Below are positions 25,031 through 32,703 of a DNA stretch of 50,910 bases, piece by piece (position 1 is the first letter of the stretch; the number at the start of each line of letters is the position of its first letter). The stretch comes from Flavobacterium sp. UBA7680 (GTDB lineage: Bacteria; Bacteroidota; Bacteroidia; Flavobacteriales; Flavobacteriaceae), in assembly GCF_002482975.1 (NCBI RefSeq), contig NZ_DLHA01000031.1:60444-111353 (forward strand). Direction: 5' to 3'. The position numbers were made by a program, and so were the translations under genes. Under the pieces are notes generated by a model. That model was not told the origin of the DNA. It was given only the letters and a program-made list of their open reading frames with translations, and ran no database searches.

Positions 25031-25258
25031 ATGAGCAAGACAAAATTAATCATCAATAAAAACGGATCGATCAAAATAGAAGGTGATTTTGAAATCATGG
25101 ATCCGGAAGGAGTACTTTACGGTTTACAAGGAAGATCTGCACTTGGACTTTGCCGTTGCGGATTATCTAACAACAAACCATTTTGCGATGGTGGACACAG
25201 AAACAATTTCGAACATGATTCTGTTGCGTTTGATTTACCGCCAATGAAAACGAACTAA
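25031..25258 (+). CDS. CDGSH-type iron-sulfur protein
   Basis: A 75-residue protein with one CDGSH motif: C-R-C-G-L-S-N-N-K-P-F-C-D-G-G-H, which binds a redox-active, pH-labile 2Fe-2S cluster through three Cys and one His. In front is a short beta segment with the typical SIKIEGDFEIMDPEG. It resembles mitoNEET-like small bacterial proteins, with roles proposed in electron or cluster transfer. ATG 25031 was chosen because the upstream alternative adds 11 Lys-rich residues absent in the family. It is convergent with the DUF2695 gene across a strong shared terminator. Confidence 0.93.
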   Translation: MSKTKLIINKNGSIKIEGDFEIMDPEGVLYGLQGRSALGLCRCGLSNNKPFCDGGHRNNFEHDSVAFDLPPMKTN

Positions 25259-25282
25259 GAATTCGAATTATCGAATTGATAT

Positions 25283-25313
25283 AAAAAAAGCGACATTAAA
25301 TGTCGCTTTTTTT
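25283..25313. terminator. Bidirectional rho-independent terminator
   Basis: AAAAAAAGCGACA at 25283-25295 pairs with TGTCGCTTTTTTT at 25301-25313 around a 5-base loop. A-run and T-run flank the stem, so it works on both strands, between the convergent CDGSH and DUF2695 genes. It ends 2 bases before the DUF2695 stop. Confidence 0.92.
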
Positions 25314-25315
25314 AT

Positions 25316-26071
25316 TTAAAGAATGTTATTCAGTAGTTTTTCAAATTCTTTAATGTCGCCTTTATGCCTGCTTAATTCAGTATTCATTTTTAATAACCAT
25401 TGTGGATTATCTTTATTTGTACACCAAATTTTTACAGGAGTCCAATTTTTGTTTTTTGCAACAATTGCAGAATAATTACCCAATTGAATACGTTCGATAG
25501 TCAAATCTTCAAGATTATAATTTAGTTCGGTTTCATTTATCCAGAGATTTATCCATTGTTCGTCGTTATCATATTGAAATGAAGACAAATGACTTTGTAA
25601 ACTAACGGTGCAATTATTGTTTTTTCCTATTTGAAATTGGTATTCTTTGCTATTTGTTGATGTTATTTCTATTAGATTCCAAGGCGAAGGAACTTTTTCA
25701 ATATGGAAACAAAAATCAGTCTTTAAACTATTGATTTTTTGTTTATGAATATCTTTTTTAACAATAGAATTAATTTTAGGCGGATTAAGATAATCAAACA
25801 AATCTTCAACATTGGCTAAAATTTCACAATCGCAATAGCCACCATTTTCGGATAACCATTCAATAACTTCATCTATATTTGAAACTCCATTTTTTTGCAA
25901 AAATGTTTTTGTAATTACTGAACTATGATCACATCCATGTTCTAATTCGTCATCTAAAAAATCAAATAACTTTGGGAATATATTTTCATTAATAGGAAGG
26001 CTTTGCCTGAACTCAACTAGTTCTTCTTTCTCACGTTGCTTTGATAGTTCTTTTCGTTTTTTCTTATCCAT
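25316..26071 (-). CDS. DUF2695 domain protein with a second, unrecognised domain
   Basis: A 251-residue soluble protein. Residues 1-100 hold a basic start followed by a DUF2695 domain: FDFLDDELEHGCDHS, TKTFLQKNGV, and VIEWLSENGGYCDCEILANV, with conserved His and Cys residues (CDH and CDCE) that could bind a metal. Residues about 120-251 form a second domain (NLIEITSTNSKEYQFQIG, WTPVKIWCTNKDNPQWLLKM) that I do not recognise. DUF2695 proteins are often only about 90 residues, so this looks like a two-domain version. The function is unknown. It lies 32 bases after the PhzF gene on the same strand, so it may be co-transcribed. Confidence 0.82.
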   Translation of the reverse strand: MDKKKRKELSKQREKEELVEFRQSLPINENIFPKLFDFLDDELEHGCDHSSVITKTFLQKNGVSNIDEVIEWLSENGGYCDCEILANVEDLFDYLNPPKINSIVKKDIHKQKINSLKTDFCFHIEKVPSPWNLIEITSTNSKEYQFQIGKNNNCTVSLQSHLSSFQYDNDEQWINLWINETELNYNLEDLTIERIQLGNYSAIVAKNKNWTPVKIWCTNKDNPQWLLKMNTELSRHKGDIKEFEKLLNNIL

Positions 26072-26103
26072 AATATTGAAGCTATACCGTCAAATGTGAT
26101 AGT

Positions 26104-27006
26104 TTAAATATACAATTCCCCCTTCATAGTAATTATCGAAGAACCGCCAACTAAAATATCTTCTTCACGATTCATAACTTCAATCATTGAGGCTTGTTTT
26201 AATTTTACGCCCTGAAGAATTTTATATTCCTTTTCAGATTTAGTGAATTTCTTTTGCGTTAAAAAGCCAATTAAAGGGCCTGCAGCCGTTCCTGTCGCCG
26301 GATCTTCAAATATGCCGATTATTGGGTTAAAAAATCTCGTTTCGACAATATGTTCCTGGCCTTCATCGGCAATGGTGAAACAATAAAATCCTTCAAAATT
26401 ATATTCTTTTGAGATTTCGATTAAAAGTTGGTTGTCTGGAACGCAGCTATTGAGTAATTGACTATTTTTTATGGGAACCATCGTGTGTGCAACTTCTGTT
26501 TTCACTATTGTTGGAACAAAAGCATTTACATCTAAATCTTCAATTTTTAAACCGAGAGCTATTGCAATTCTATAAGTTGGAATTTCTTGTTTGATAACGG
26601 CCGATTTTTGATGCATTTGAACAACAGGATAAAAAGTAACGGGATCAAAACTTACCGTTAACGGAATTGGAGAACGTTTCATAATTACAAAAAGTTCGCT
26701 TTCGTTTTGCTCATCAAAAATGGGCATTCCTTTTAGCAGAGCACCGCAGACTGCGCCTAATAAATTATGTCCTGCACCGTCGATTTCAATTCCGGTTGGA
26801 GTAAACGAACGAACATTTAGTGCTTTCTTTTCTTTAGAATAGTAAACGAATGAAGTTTCAGAATAGCCAAATTCTTTAGAAATATCCTGATAAGTTTCTA
26901 GTTTTAGATTTCCATCGGTAAAAACTACCGAAAGCGGATTTCCTTTATAGCTTTCATTTGAAAACACATCTAAAACATAATATTCTAATGCTGTTCTTCC
27001 TTCCAT
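26104..27006 (-). CDS. PhzF family isomerase/epimerase
   Basis: A 300-residue protein with the two-fold diaminopimelate-epimerase-like fold of PhzF. It shows VLDVFSNESYKGNPLSVVF at the N-terminus, the SETSFVYY motif with the probable catalytic glutamate E50, RSFTPTGIEIDGAGHNLLGA (about 66-85), and FEDPATGTAAGPLIGFL near the C-terminus. Phenazine genes are absent here, so it is one of the many chromosomal PhzF relatives whose substrate is not known. The start is the ATG at 27006. It probably shares a transcript with the DUF2695 gene. Confidence 0.9.
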   Translation of the reverse strand: MEGRTALEYYVLDVFSNESYKGNPLSVVFTDGNLKLETYQDISKEFGYSETSFVYYSKEKKALNVRSFTPTGIEIDGAGHNLLGAVCGALLKGMPIFDEQNESELFVIMKRSPIPLTVSFDPVTFYPVVQMHQKSAVIKQEIPTYRIAIALGLKIEDLDVNAFVPTIVKTEVAHTMVPIKNSQLLNSCVPDNQLLIEISKEYNFEGFYCFTIADEGQEHIVETRFFNPIIGIFEDPATGTAAGPLIGFLTQKKFTKSEKEYKILQGVKLKQASMIEVMNREEDILVGGSSIITMKGELYI

Positions 27007-27168
27007 TCCTTATTTCTTTTATTTTTTTGAGGCAATAAAATTACGGTTTATTATTGTAAATAACCTACAGGAAAAACACCCATTTTTGTAGTTATTTTGT
27101 TAAAAGAAGTTCGCTTTCAGAATCAAGAAATTCAGGTTGAACTGTTGGTAGAATATCCTTTTATTACT

Positions 27169-27726
27169 TTACAACATTCGTTTTCCTTCAGCACTAAATT
27201 TTATTGCTTTCTCTAATCTTGCAAGTCTGGTTTTTTCTTGTTTGGCACTCATAATTACGTGAATTATTACTTTTTTGTAAGATGGCGCCTGATTGTTGAA
27301 ATATTCCCAAGCTGTTTCATTGGCTTTAAATAGCTTTTCAAACTCAGGATCGAGAACATACGCTTCGTTTTCGTGCGAATAAATTTTAGATCTTTCTTCA
27401 GATCTGTGTTCGAAAGCTTTTATTCCGGCTTCTTTCATCAATCCGGCTTTTGTGAGCACTTCAACTTTTTTAATGTTTATAACACTCCAAATACTCGATT
27501 TTTTTCTCGGTGTAAATCTAATCGTATAACTTTCCTCGTCAATAGTTCTTCGAATGCCGTCAATCCAGCCAAAACAAAGTGCCTGATCTACAGATTCTGA
27601 CCAGGTCATAGATGGTTTTTTGGTGCTTACTCTATAGAAACCAACTATAAGTTCGGTTTCTTTTTGATAATGCTTTTCTAACCATTCTCTAAATTTTTCT
27701 TGGGTTGGGAAGAAGGTTGGGGTCAT
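27169..27726 (-). CDS. YdeI/OmpD-associated family protein
   Basis: A 185-residue soluble protein: REWLEKHYQKETELIVGFYR at the start, then SMTWSESVDQALCFGWIDG (about 38-56), the RFTPRKKSSIWS block (about 70-81), and a basic C-terminal helix (SAKQEKTRLARLEKAIKFSA). These are the marks of the OmdA/YdeI family, which is common in bacteria and has no settled biochemical role; links to peptide resistance and outer membrane stress are reported for some members. It stands between PhzF and two small membrane proteins on the same strand. Confidence 0.88.
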   Translation of the reverse strand: MTPTFFPTQEKFREWLEKHYQKETELIVGFYRVSTKKPSMTWSESVDQALCFGWIDGIRRTIDEESYTIRFTPRKKSSIWSVINIKKVEVLTKAGLMKEAGIKAFEHRSEERSKIYSHENEAYVLDPEFEKLFKANETAWEYFNNQAPSYKKVIIHVIMSAKQEKTRLARLEKAIKFSAEGKRML

Positions 27727-27744
27727 GTGGATTATTTAAGATAG

Positions 27745-28023
27745 TTACAAATTAGAAATAAATCTAAAAATCCATAAAAGTATAATAAATAACAGAAAAG
27801 AAAATTGAACTTTATTGACTTTTTGATTTCCAAACTTTCTAACCAATAATCGATCAATCAATATAACTAGAGAAACAGGAATCAAGCCAAATAAAATATA
27901 AATTCCCAATAAACCATCTTGCGCCGAATTTCCTGTTATAAGGATAATGGCATAAATTATTCCTGCTAAAATGGAGAGAATTCCTAAAAGGAAAAATAAG
28001 GTTAGTTTTTTTGGGAAGTTCAT
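27745..28023 (-). CDS. Small membrane protein of unknown function
   Basis: A 92-residue protein with three hydrophobic segments (about residues 7-29, 38-60 and 72-90) separated by short loops; the second loop is basic (DRLLVRKFGNQKVNK). No known domain recognised. It overlaps the 130-residue membrane protein upstream by 4 bases, so the two are coupled and probably form one complex or share a role. Neither has cysteines or charged membrane residues that hint at transport. Confidence 0.72.
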   Translation of the reverse strand: MNFPKKLTLFFLLGILSILAGIIYAIILITGNSAQDGLLGIYILFGLIPVSLVILIDRLLVRKFGNQKVNKVQFSFLLFIILLWIFRFISNL

Positions 28024-28412
28024 ATAGTGGTCTTGATTATTCTTCTTGCACGAAAGAAAATTACAATTGAAATAATAAAATTAGTAAAAAGTTCGGTTAA
28101 AGCTTCGTGACTAATTATTTCAAAACAACCTGTTATGAAAACCAATATTGAAAAGAAAATGTTAAACCAACCAAATAGTAAAAGAAAAAAAACTTTGGCT
28201 TGATTTGATTTCCAAATCTTTAAAAATGAAAGTAAAATAATCAATATACCTAGTCCTGAACTAATCCAGCAGCTCCATAATAAAAAACCAAGTGTTTCAA
28301 ATCCGTGAAACCATCCTGGATCTTCGAAGAAATAAATAAAAAATGCAATAACAGACCAGATATTGGTGATCAAAAGAGAAAGTAGTAAACTTTTGTAAAT
28401 AATGTTTTTCAT
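28020..28412 (-). CDS. Membrane protein of unknown function
   Basis: A 130-residue protein with four predicted membrane helices (about residues 8-30, 38-60, 70-92 and 105-122) and a short basic C-terminus (RARRIIKTTI). It is not a family I recognise. The stop overlaps the ATG of the next small membrane gene by 4 bases, indicating a two-gene operon. Composition is like the rest of the window. Confidence 0.72.
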   Translation of the reverse strand: MKNIIYKSLLLSLLITNIWSVIAFFIYFFEDPGWFHGFETLGFLLWSCWISSGLGILIILLSFLKIWKSNQAKVFFLLLFGWFNIFFSILVFITGCFEIISHEALTELFTNFIISIVIFFRARRIIKTTI

Positions 28413-28591
28413 GGTTTGGTGGTTTTTTAGTTAAATATTGAAACTTACACTATTACATTTATCATGCCGAAGGTTTTGCCAATTCAATTTTAGTTTTATC
28501 GAATTCTATAAAGCCATTATTATGAAATCAAATTAGTTTTTGTAAAAAAAACTTTATGTTTGCGTTTCATATTTAATAAAAGCCAAATCAA

Positions 28592-29072
28592 ATGAAAAAA
28601 TTAAAAAAAATCATGTTTTTTACTATTGCCGTATTCGCTAGTTTTGTCGTCATGCAGTAGCGACGATTCTCCAAATGACCCGGAGGAAGATCAAACAACA
28701 ACGAATTTCATTAAATTTAATTACAAAGGTAAAACGTATTCTTACGAACCAACTCTTTCGACTTCATTGTCAATGAACATTTACGGAAGTGAAGGAATTG
28801 ATGACACATATAAAAAAGTTTCTCTATGGATGCCTTTAAAGCCTACATTAGGAAGTCACCCAATTGTTTTTGATTTATCTCATCTTGAGACAACGTATCA
28901 GGCAAGATTTACCTTCATGCCAGATTTTAATAATACGGATGGAACAACGGGAACTCTTAATATTACAGTTCTTACGGATAAAAAAATCGAAGGAACATTT
29001 AATTTTTCGGGCACAAAAAACAATGCGACTTTTGAAGTTACAGAAGGCAGTTTTAGCGTTGAAAGATTCTAG
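28592..29072 (+). pseudogene. Lipoprotein gene interrupted by a single-base frameshift in the signal peptide
   Basis: From ATG 28592 the frame reads MKKLKKIMFFTIAVFAS and then stops at a TAG near 28658. A second frame, shifted by one base, carries VLSSCSSDDSPNDPEE and runs to 29072 as a complete 130-residue Asp/Thr-rich mature lipoprotein. Removing one base from the T4 run (28642-28645), the T6 run (28616-28621) or the A8 run (28603-28610) joins them into a normal lipoprotein with an LSSC lipobox. It may be a true mutation, a phase-variable gene or a sequencing error. The mature part has no known domain. A terminator follows at 29094. Confidence 0.72.
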
Positions 29073-29093
29073 AAAAATAATATAGTCTTTAAG

Positions 29094-29125
29094 AAAAGCA
29101 GTAAATTTGTATCTACTGCTTTTTT
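29094..29125 (+). terminator. Rho-independent terminator after the lipoprotein gene
   Basis: AAAAGCAGTA at 29094-29103 pairs with TACTGCTTTT at 29114-29123 around a 10-base loop, and the stem runs into a T-run at 29120-29125. It follows the lipoprotein frame and precedes the DMP19 gene. Confidence 0.8.
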
Positions 29126-29151
29126 ATTTGGAAAAATTAAATATCTAAATC

Positions 29152-29877
29152 ATGGCAAAGGGACCCGAAAAAAACACCAAAAATAAGGCCTTGCACACTA
29201 AGTTGCTAAAAAGAAAAAAGGCAAAGCTTCGAGAAGAAAAGGAAGCCCAGTCCAAAAGATTAAAGGCTTTAACAGCTCAAATGAATGAAAAAAATAACGG
29301 CGAAGATCTTGATCTTAGCAAAAACAAAACTCAAATGGAGGAATTCGGTAGAATAATAGTTTCTGAAACAGCAATGAAAAGTGAAAATCCGCAAGATGTT
29401 ATTCACTCTAATATTTCGGTAATCAACTTAATGCGAGAAGAAGGTGTAGACGACGAATTTATTCACGAAGACGCATTGACGAGTTATTATCTCGATTATT
29501 ACTATTCACAATATACCGAAGGAAATTTTTCGCAGTTTGTCTACAATTCAGGTTGGAACAAAGAACTAAACGAACTTATCGAAGAAGGTTTGGCTTTAAT
29601 TGGTGCCGAAAAACACTTAGAATTGTTTCTGGCACAAAGCAAAAAAGTTAGATTAATGAGTAATATCAAGCTCGGAAAATTCCTGAAAGCAAAATTAGAA
29701 GGCGTAAACCCAGTTCGCGATTCATTAAACAACGACACTTTTTTTGAATTAGAAGAAAATCTGGCCGAACTAAATGCCAATTTCTTAAAAAACCATCCCG
29801 ATTTTGAAGTCCTTTCTGTAGACGAAATGTTTGCAGATTTGGAGGAATATGTTGGGCATGAGATTAAGAGAGCGTAG
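29152..29877 (+). CDS. DMP19-like (DUF4375) protein
   Basis: A 241-residue soluble protein. The first 60 residues are very Lys/Glu-rich and probably form an extended coiled helix. Residues about 75-235 form the DUF4375 domain, marked by SYYLDYYYSQYTEGNFSQFV and YNSGWNKELNELIEEGL, where Tyr and acidic residues cluster. DMP19 of Neisseria is a DNA-mimic protein, which makes the acid-rich surface noteworthy, but no function can be claimed here. The start is the ATG at 29152. A 31-bp inverted repeat beginning 24 bases after the stop may serve as terminator. Confidence 0.85.
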   Translation: MAKGPEKNTKNKALHTKLLKRKKAKLREEKEAQSKRLKALTAQMNEKNNGEDLDLSKNKTQMEEFGRIIVSETAMKSENPQDVIHSNISVINLMREEGVDDEFIHEDALTSYYLDYYYSQYTEGNFSQFVYNSGWNKELNELIEEGLALIGAEKHLELFLAQSKKVRLMSNIKLGKFLKAKLEGVNPVRDSLNNDTFFELEENLAELNANFLKNHPDFEVLSVDEMFADLEEYVGHEIKRA

Positions 29878-29900
29878 TTTTTTAGGTTCAAAGGTTATTT

Positions 29901-30006
29901 TTGTCATTTCGACTGAAAGGAGAAATCGCACAAGAAACTCTACAAAGATTGGCGATTTTGCATGTCGAATTACTAGTGCGATTTCTCCTTTCAGTCGAAA
30001 TGACAA
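29901..30006. repeat. 31-bp inverted repeat (TCATTTCGA...GAAATCGCA family, variant core)
   Basis: Arms 29901-29931 and 29976-30006 are perfect reverse complements with a 44-base loop. Ends are shared with the repeats at 22341 and 42310, but the middle of the arm differs (GACTGAAAGGAG instead of GAGGAACGAG) and both arms carry the matching change. A CGCAAAGTCGCGAAG-type word follows at about 30021-30050. Confidence 0.93.
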
Positions 30007-30149
30007 GATTGTGTTTAAAACTTTGCGACTTCGCGACTTTGCGAGATTAAAACATAAAACTTTGCTAATCTTTTGAAGTCTTCGTATAACATTGTGCAAT
30101 ATCTTTATTAATTTCGCTTTGAGTGATTTATCTATTTAAAAAATTCGAA

Positions 30150-31694
30150 ATGAGATATAAATATTGTCACATTCTGCTCATTCTTTTTACTCAAGCAGCA
30201 ATTTCTCAAAATAAAATCAACCTTTTTTCAGAGATCAATTACAGTTCGATTCCTGCCGTTTCCTTATCAGATTATAAATCGGTTCAGGAAAGAGATCAAA
30301 AATTTCAAAATCCGCATATTGCACTCGGAATTGGGATTTCTGGCGGAGGCTCACGCGCACAGTTTTTTAGCATGGGCGTTCTTCTCGGACTTGAAGAAAT
30401 TAGTGAAAACTATCTGGATCGCAATTTTTTAAATGAAATCGATTATTACTCAACAGTTTCTGGCGGTTGCTTTTCGGCGGGATATTATTTAACCGTTTTA
30501 AAAAACAAACTGCATCATGATAATTGTTCTTTCAACGAATTTTACTTTTCAAAAGCCGATGCCTTCAAAGATTATGTAGATAAATCGGCCAATATTTTAT
30601 CGCTTTTAAACAACAGCCGAAACGAAAAAGGAGATAAAATATCGATGTCACAACGCATTGATGCCGATATTTTACAATATGATGTGACAAATCCTGACAA
30701 CAAAGATAAATTCGAGACCCAAATGCTTTTATCTGATTTTTTTGTTCCAAAGGAAAGCAAATCAGAACCTTCACTGCCTATGTTTGTTGCCAACGGAACC
30801 GCTTTTAATAACGGCGAACGCATTCCGTTTATGCCGCATATCATCAAAGGATTAGCTATAGATGAATCACTTGCGCCCAATAAAGCTGATCTTGTTTTGA
30901 ATCAAAACAAAATAAACGACGGCTACAATTTTCCGGTTACTTACGGAATTACAGCAAGTTCTGCTTTTCCGGGCGTTCTCCCAAAGGTGAAATTCGGAAT
31001 TAAAAATCAGGATAAAATTTTATGTATTATTGATGGCGGCGCTTCAGATAATACAGGTTATAAAACTTTGGTTGAACTTCTTCATGCTGATACAACTGTT
31101 GATGATAAAAACAAAAAAGCGCTTTTTATTGATTGTCTCGGACAAGGAAAAAAAACACCATATATCAACGATACAAAAATTGGATTGCTTTCCCTTTTTG
31201 AAACCGCTTCACTTTACACCGTTCAAACCCGATATATAACTTTTGACAGAGACGTAGAAAACACTTTTGAACGCTATAAAATTCCAGCAAAAAATTATCA
31301 GGTTATTGGTTTTACTACCATTCGAAATCATTTGCAAAAAATGGAAAAAGATGAAAAGTATGAAGAATTGGTAACAGAATTAAAAACCACAAATGACGAT
31401 GCTGCCGGCTGGTTTAAATTATTTACTGAATTTAAAACAGATATCGTAAACAAATTCGGCGAAAGCGCATTCAGAAAAAATAAAGACGGCGAGATCATTG
31501 CGGCAACTCTTCAAAAAGATAAATTTTCAGAATTTACAGCCGGAGAAATTCTGTTAATGTATGAATACACATCGCACATTGAAACAAAACTCCGAATTAG
31601 ACCCGAAGAAAGAGATATGCTGCTTTTGGCAGGACGATTTGCAGTGTTTTTAAAAAACAATGAATTAAGAGAATTATTAGTAGAATATAAATAA
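30150..31694 (+). CDS. Secreted patatin-like phospholipase
   Basis: A 514-residue protein with a signal peptide (MRYKYCHILLILFTQAAISQ). The patatin domain begins about residue 55: GISGGGSRAQFFSMGVLLGL supplies the oxyanion glycines (65-67), STVSGGCFSAG holds the nucleophile S104, and IIDGGASDNTGYKTLVEL holds the catalytic aspartate. The first glycine of the usual GxSxG motif is a Thr (TVSGG), a known variation. Expected activity is acyl ester hydrolysis of lipids outside the cytoplasm. It has no C-terminal barrel. ATG 30150 was preferred over an upstream GTG because it gives a proper signal peptide. A lipoprotein gene follows after 91 bases. Confidence 0.92.
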   Translation: MRYKYCHILLILFTQAAISQNKINLFSEINYSSIPAVSLSDYKSVQERDQKFQNPHIALGIGISGGGSRAQFFSMGVLLGLEEISENYLDRNFLNEIDYYSTVSGGCFSAGYYLTVLKNKLHHDNCSFNEFYFSKADAFKDYVDKSANILSLLNNSRNEKGDKISMSQRIDADILQYDVTNPDNKDKFETQMLLSDFFVPKESKSEPSLPMFVANGTAFNNGERIPFMPHIIKGLAIDESLAPNKADLVLNQNKINDGYNFPVTYGITASSAFPGVLPKVKFGIKNQDKILCIIDGGASDNTGYKTLVELLHADTTVDDKNKKALFIDCLGQGKKTPYINDTKIGLLSLFETASLYTVQTRYITFDRDVENTFERYKIPAKNYQVIGFTTIRNHLQKMEKDEKYEELVTELKTTNDDAAGWFKLFTEFKTDIVNKFGESAFRKNKDGEIIAATLQKDKFSEFTAGEILLMYEYTSHIETKLRIRPEERDMLLLAGRFAVFLKNNELRELLVEYK

Positions 31695-31749
31695 TTTACC
31701 AATTTTATTAAATTTTTGATTTTATTTAAAAAGCTAACTAAGAATATTT

Positions 31750-31757
31750 TATATTTG
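31750..31757 (+). promoter_or_regulatory. Candidate -7 element for the lipoprotein gene
   Basis: The sequence TATATTTG matches TAnnTTTG and ends 28 bases before ATG 31786. A TTTG lies upstream but 31 bases away, too far for a standard promoter, so only the -7 box is supported. Confidence 0.45.
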
Positions 31758-31785
31758 ATAGCCCCTAATTTTAAAATCAACACCA

Positions 31786-32679
31786 ATGAAAATTAAAACC
31801 TACTTAATTCTCAGTGGCATTTTTCTATTTCTATATTCTTGTGGAAAAAACGAAAAACAGATCATTGACGAAAACGCCCCATCGTTAGCCGTTCAGTCTG
31901 AAAACCCAAAACCAGCAGAACAGCTTCTTTTTAGAAAAAGTGAAGACATTGTTCCTTCCGAAGAACTCAATTTGAGCCTGCTCAAAAAAACCGCCGAAAA
32001 TCTAAACATCAAATATTCAAATATTAAAATTGAAGATGTAAGTTCGATTCGTTACAACAACGAAACAACCTTTTTTGTGATTTGCGTTATTAAGAAAAAC
32101 AAAACAAAGTCGGGCGAAGAAGATTTAGGCAATTATTACGAAAGAAAATTCGTTTTTGTTAATAATGAAAATGGAAAAATTCTGGCAGAAGAAACAGATA
32201 AAAACCTCGGCTATTACGAAAATGAAGGTTTAAGAGTTGCCAAAACCTATATTTTAAATCATGTATTACAACTTAATGACAAAACTCCTGCGATCGCTTT
32301 CAGCACAGAAGTATATTCAAACAGCAGAGTTGTAATGTTTTCTGAAGAAAAATTTACCATCGTCACTTTTGATGGAAACAGAATCAGAAAGGTTTTATAC
32401 GAATATCCAATTCGATCTGCAAACGGAGATTCAAACGGAGGCGGAACGTATCAAATAGAAACTTTAGAAACTGGAATAAGCCTTTCAGATTCACAAACAA
32501 AAGGTTTTTATGATGTATTGGTTTCCAAAATCTATACTTATGAAGACGCAGCCGAAGAAGATTTAGAAAACGATGTGCAGCAAAAAAGCGATTTAAAAGT
32601 CAAAAAAGAATTTCAAAAACTGAAATTTGACGGAAAAACTTATTCATTTAAAAAAGACGATAGGAATCGGTTTTTGTAA
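31786..32679 (+). CDS. Lipoprotein of unknown function
   Basis: A 297-residue lipoprotein. The signal peptide KIKTYLILSGIFLFLYSC ends in a lipobox with the acylated C19, followed by GKNEKQ. The mature part is mixed alpha/beta with many acidic residues and no known domain. The C-terminal part (QKSDLKVKKEFQKLKFDGKT) is basic. It could be outer-membrane attached. It lies between the patatin and the TPR/T9SS gene on one strand, and the TPR gene's ATG follows its stop by only 24 bases, so they are probably co-transcribed. Confidence 0.85.
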   Translation: MKIKTYLILSGIFLFLYSCGKNEKQIIDENAPSLAVQSENPKPAEQLLFRKSEDIVPSEELNLSLLKKTAENLNIKYSNIKIEDVSSIRYNNETTFFVICVIKKNKTKSGEEDLGNYYERKFVFVNNENGKILAEETDKNLGYYENEGLRVAKTYILNHVLQLNDKTPAIAFSTEVYSNSRVVMFSEEKFTIVTFDGNRIRKVLYEYPIRSANGDSNGGGTYQIETLETGISLSDSQTKGFYDVLVSKIYTYEDAAEEDLENDVQQKSDLKVKKEFQKLKFDGKTYSFKKDDRNRFL

Positions 32680-32703
32680 ATTCGCATTCAATTGAAACTA
32701 AAC

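Noticed and set aside
24814..25098. A 94-residue minus-strand frame in the metG-CDGSH gap
   Set aside because: It crosses the nested inverted repeats and lies antisense to the CDGSH start. It has no recognisable domain.
28592..28665. Programmed +1 frameshifting in the lipoprotein gene
   Set aside because: No known slippery site with a stimulating structure is apparent. A mutation, phase-variation tract or sequencing error explains it more simply.
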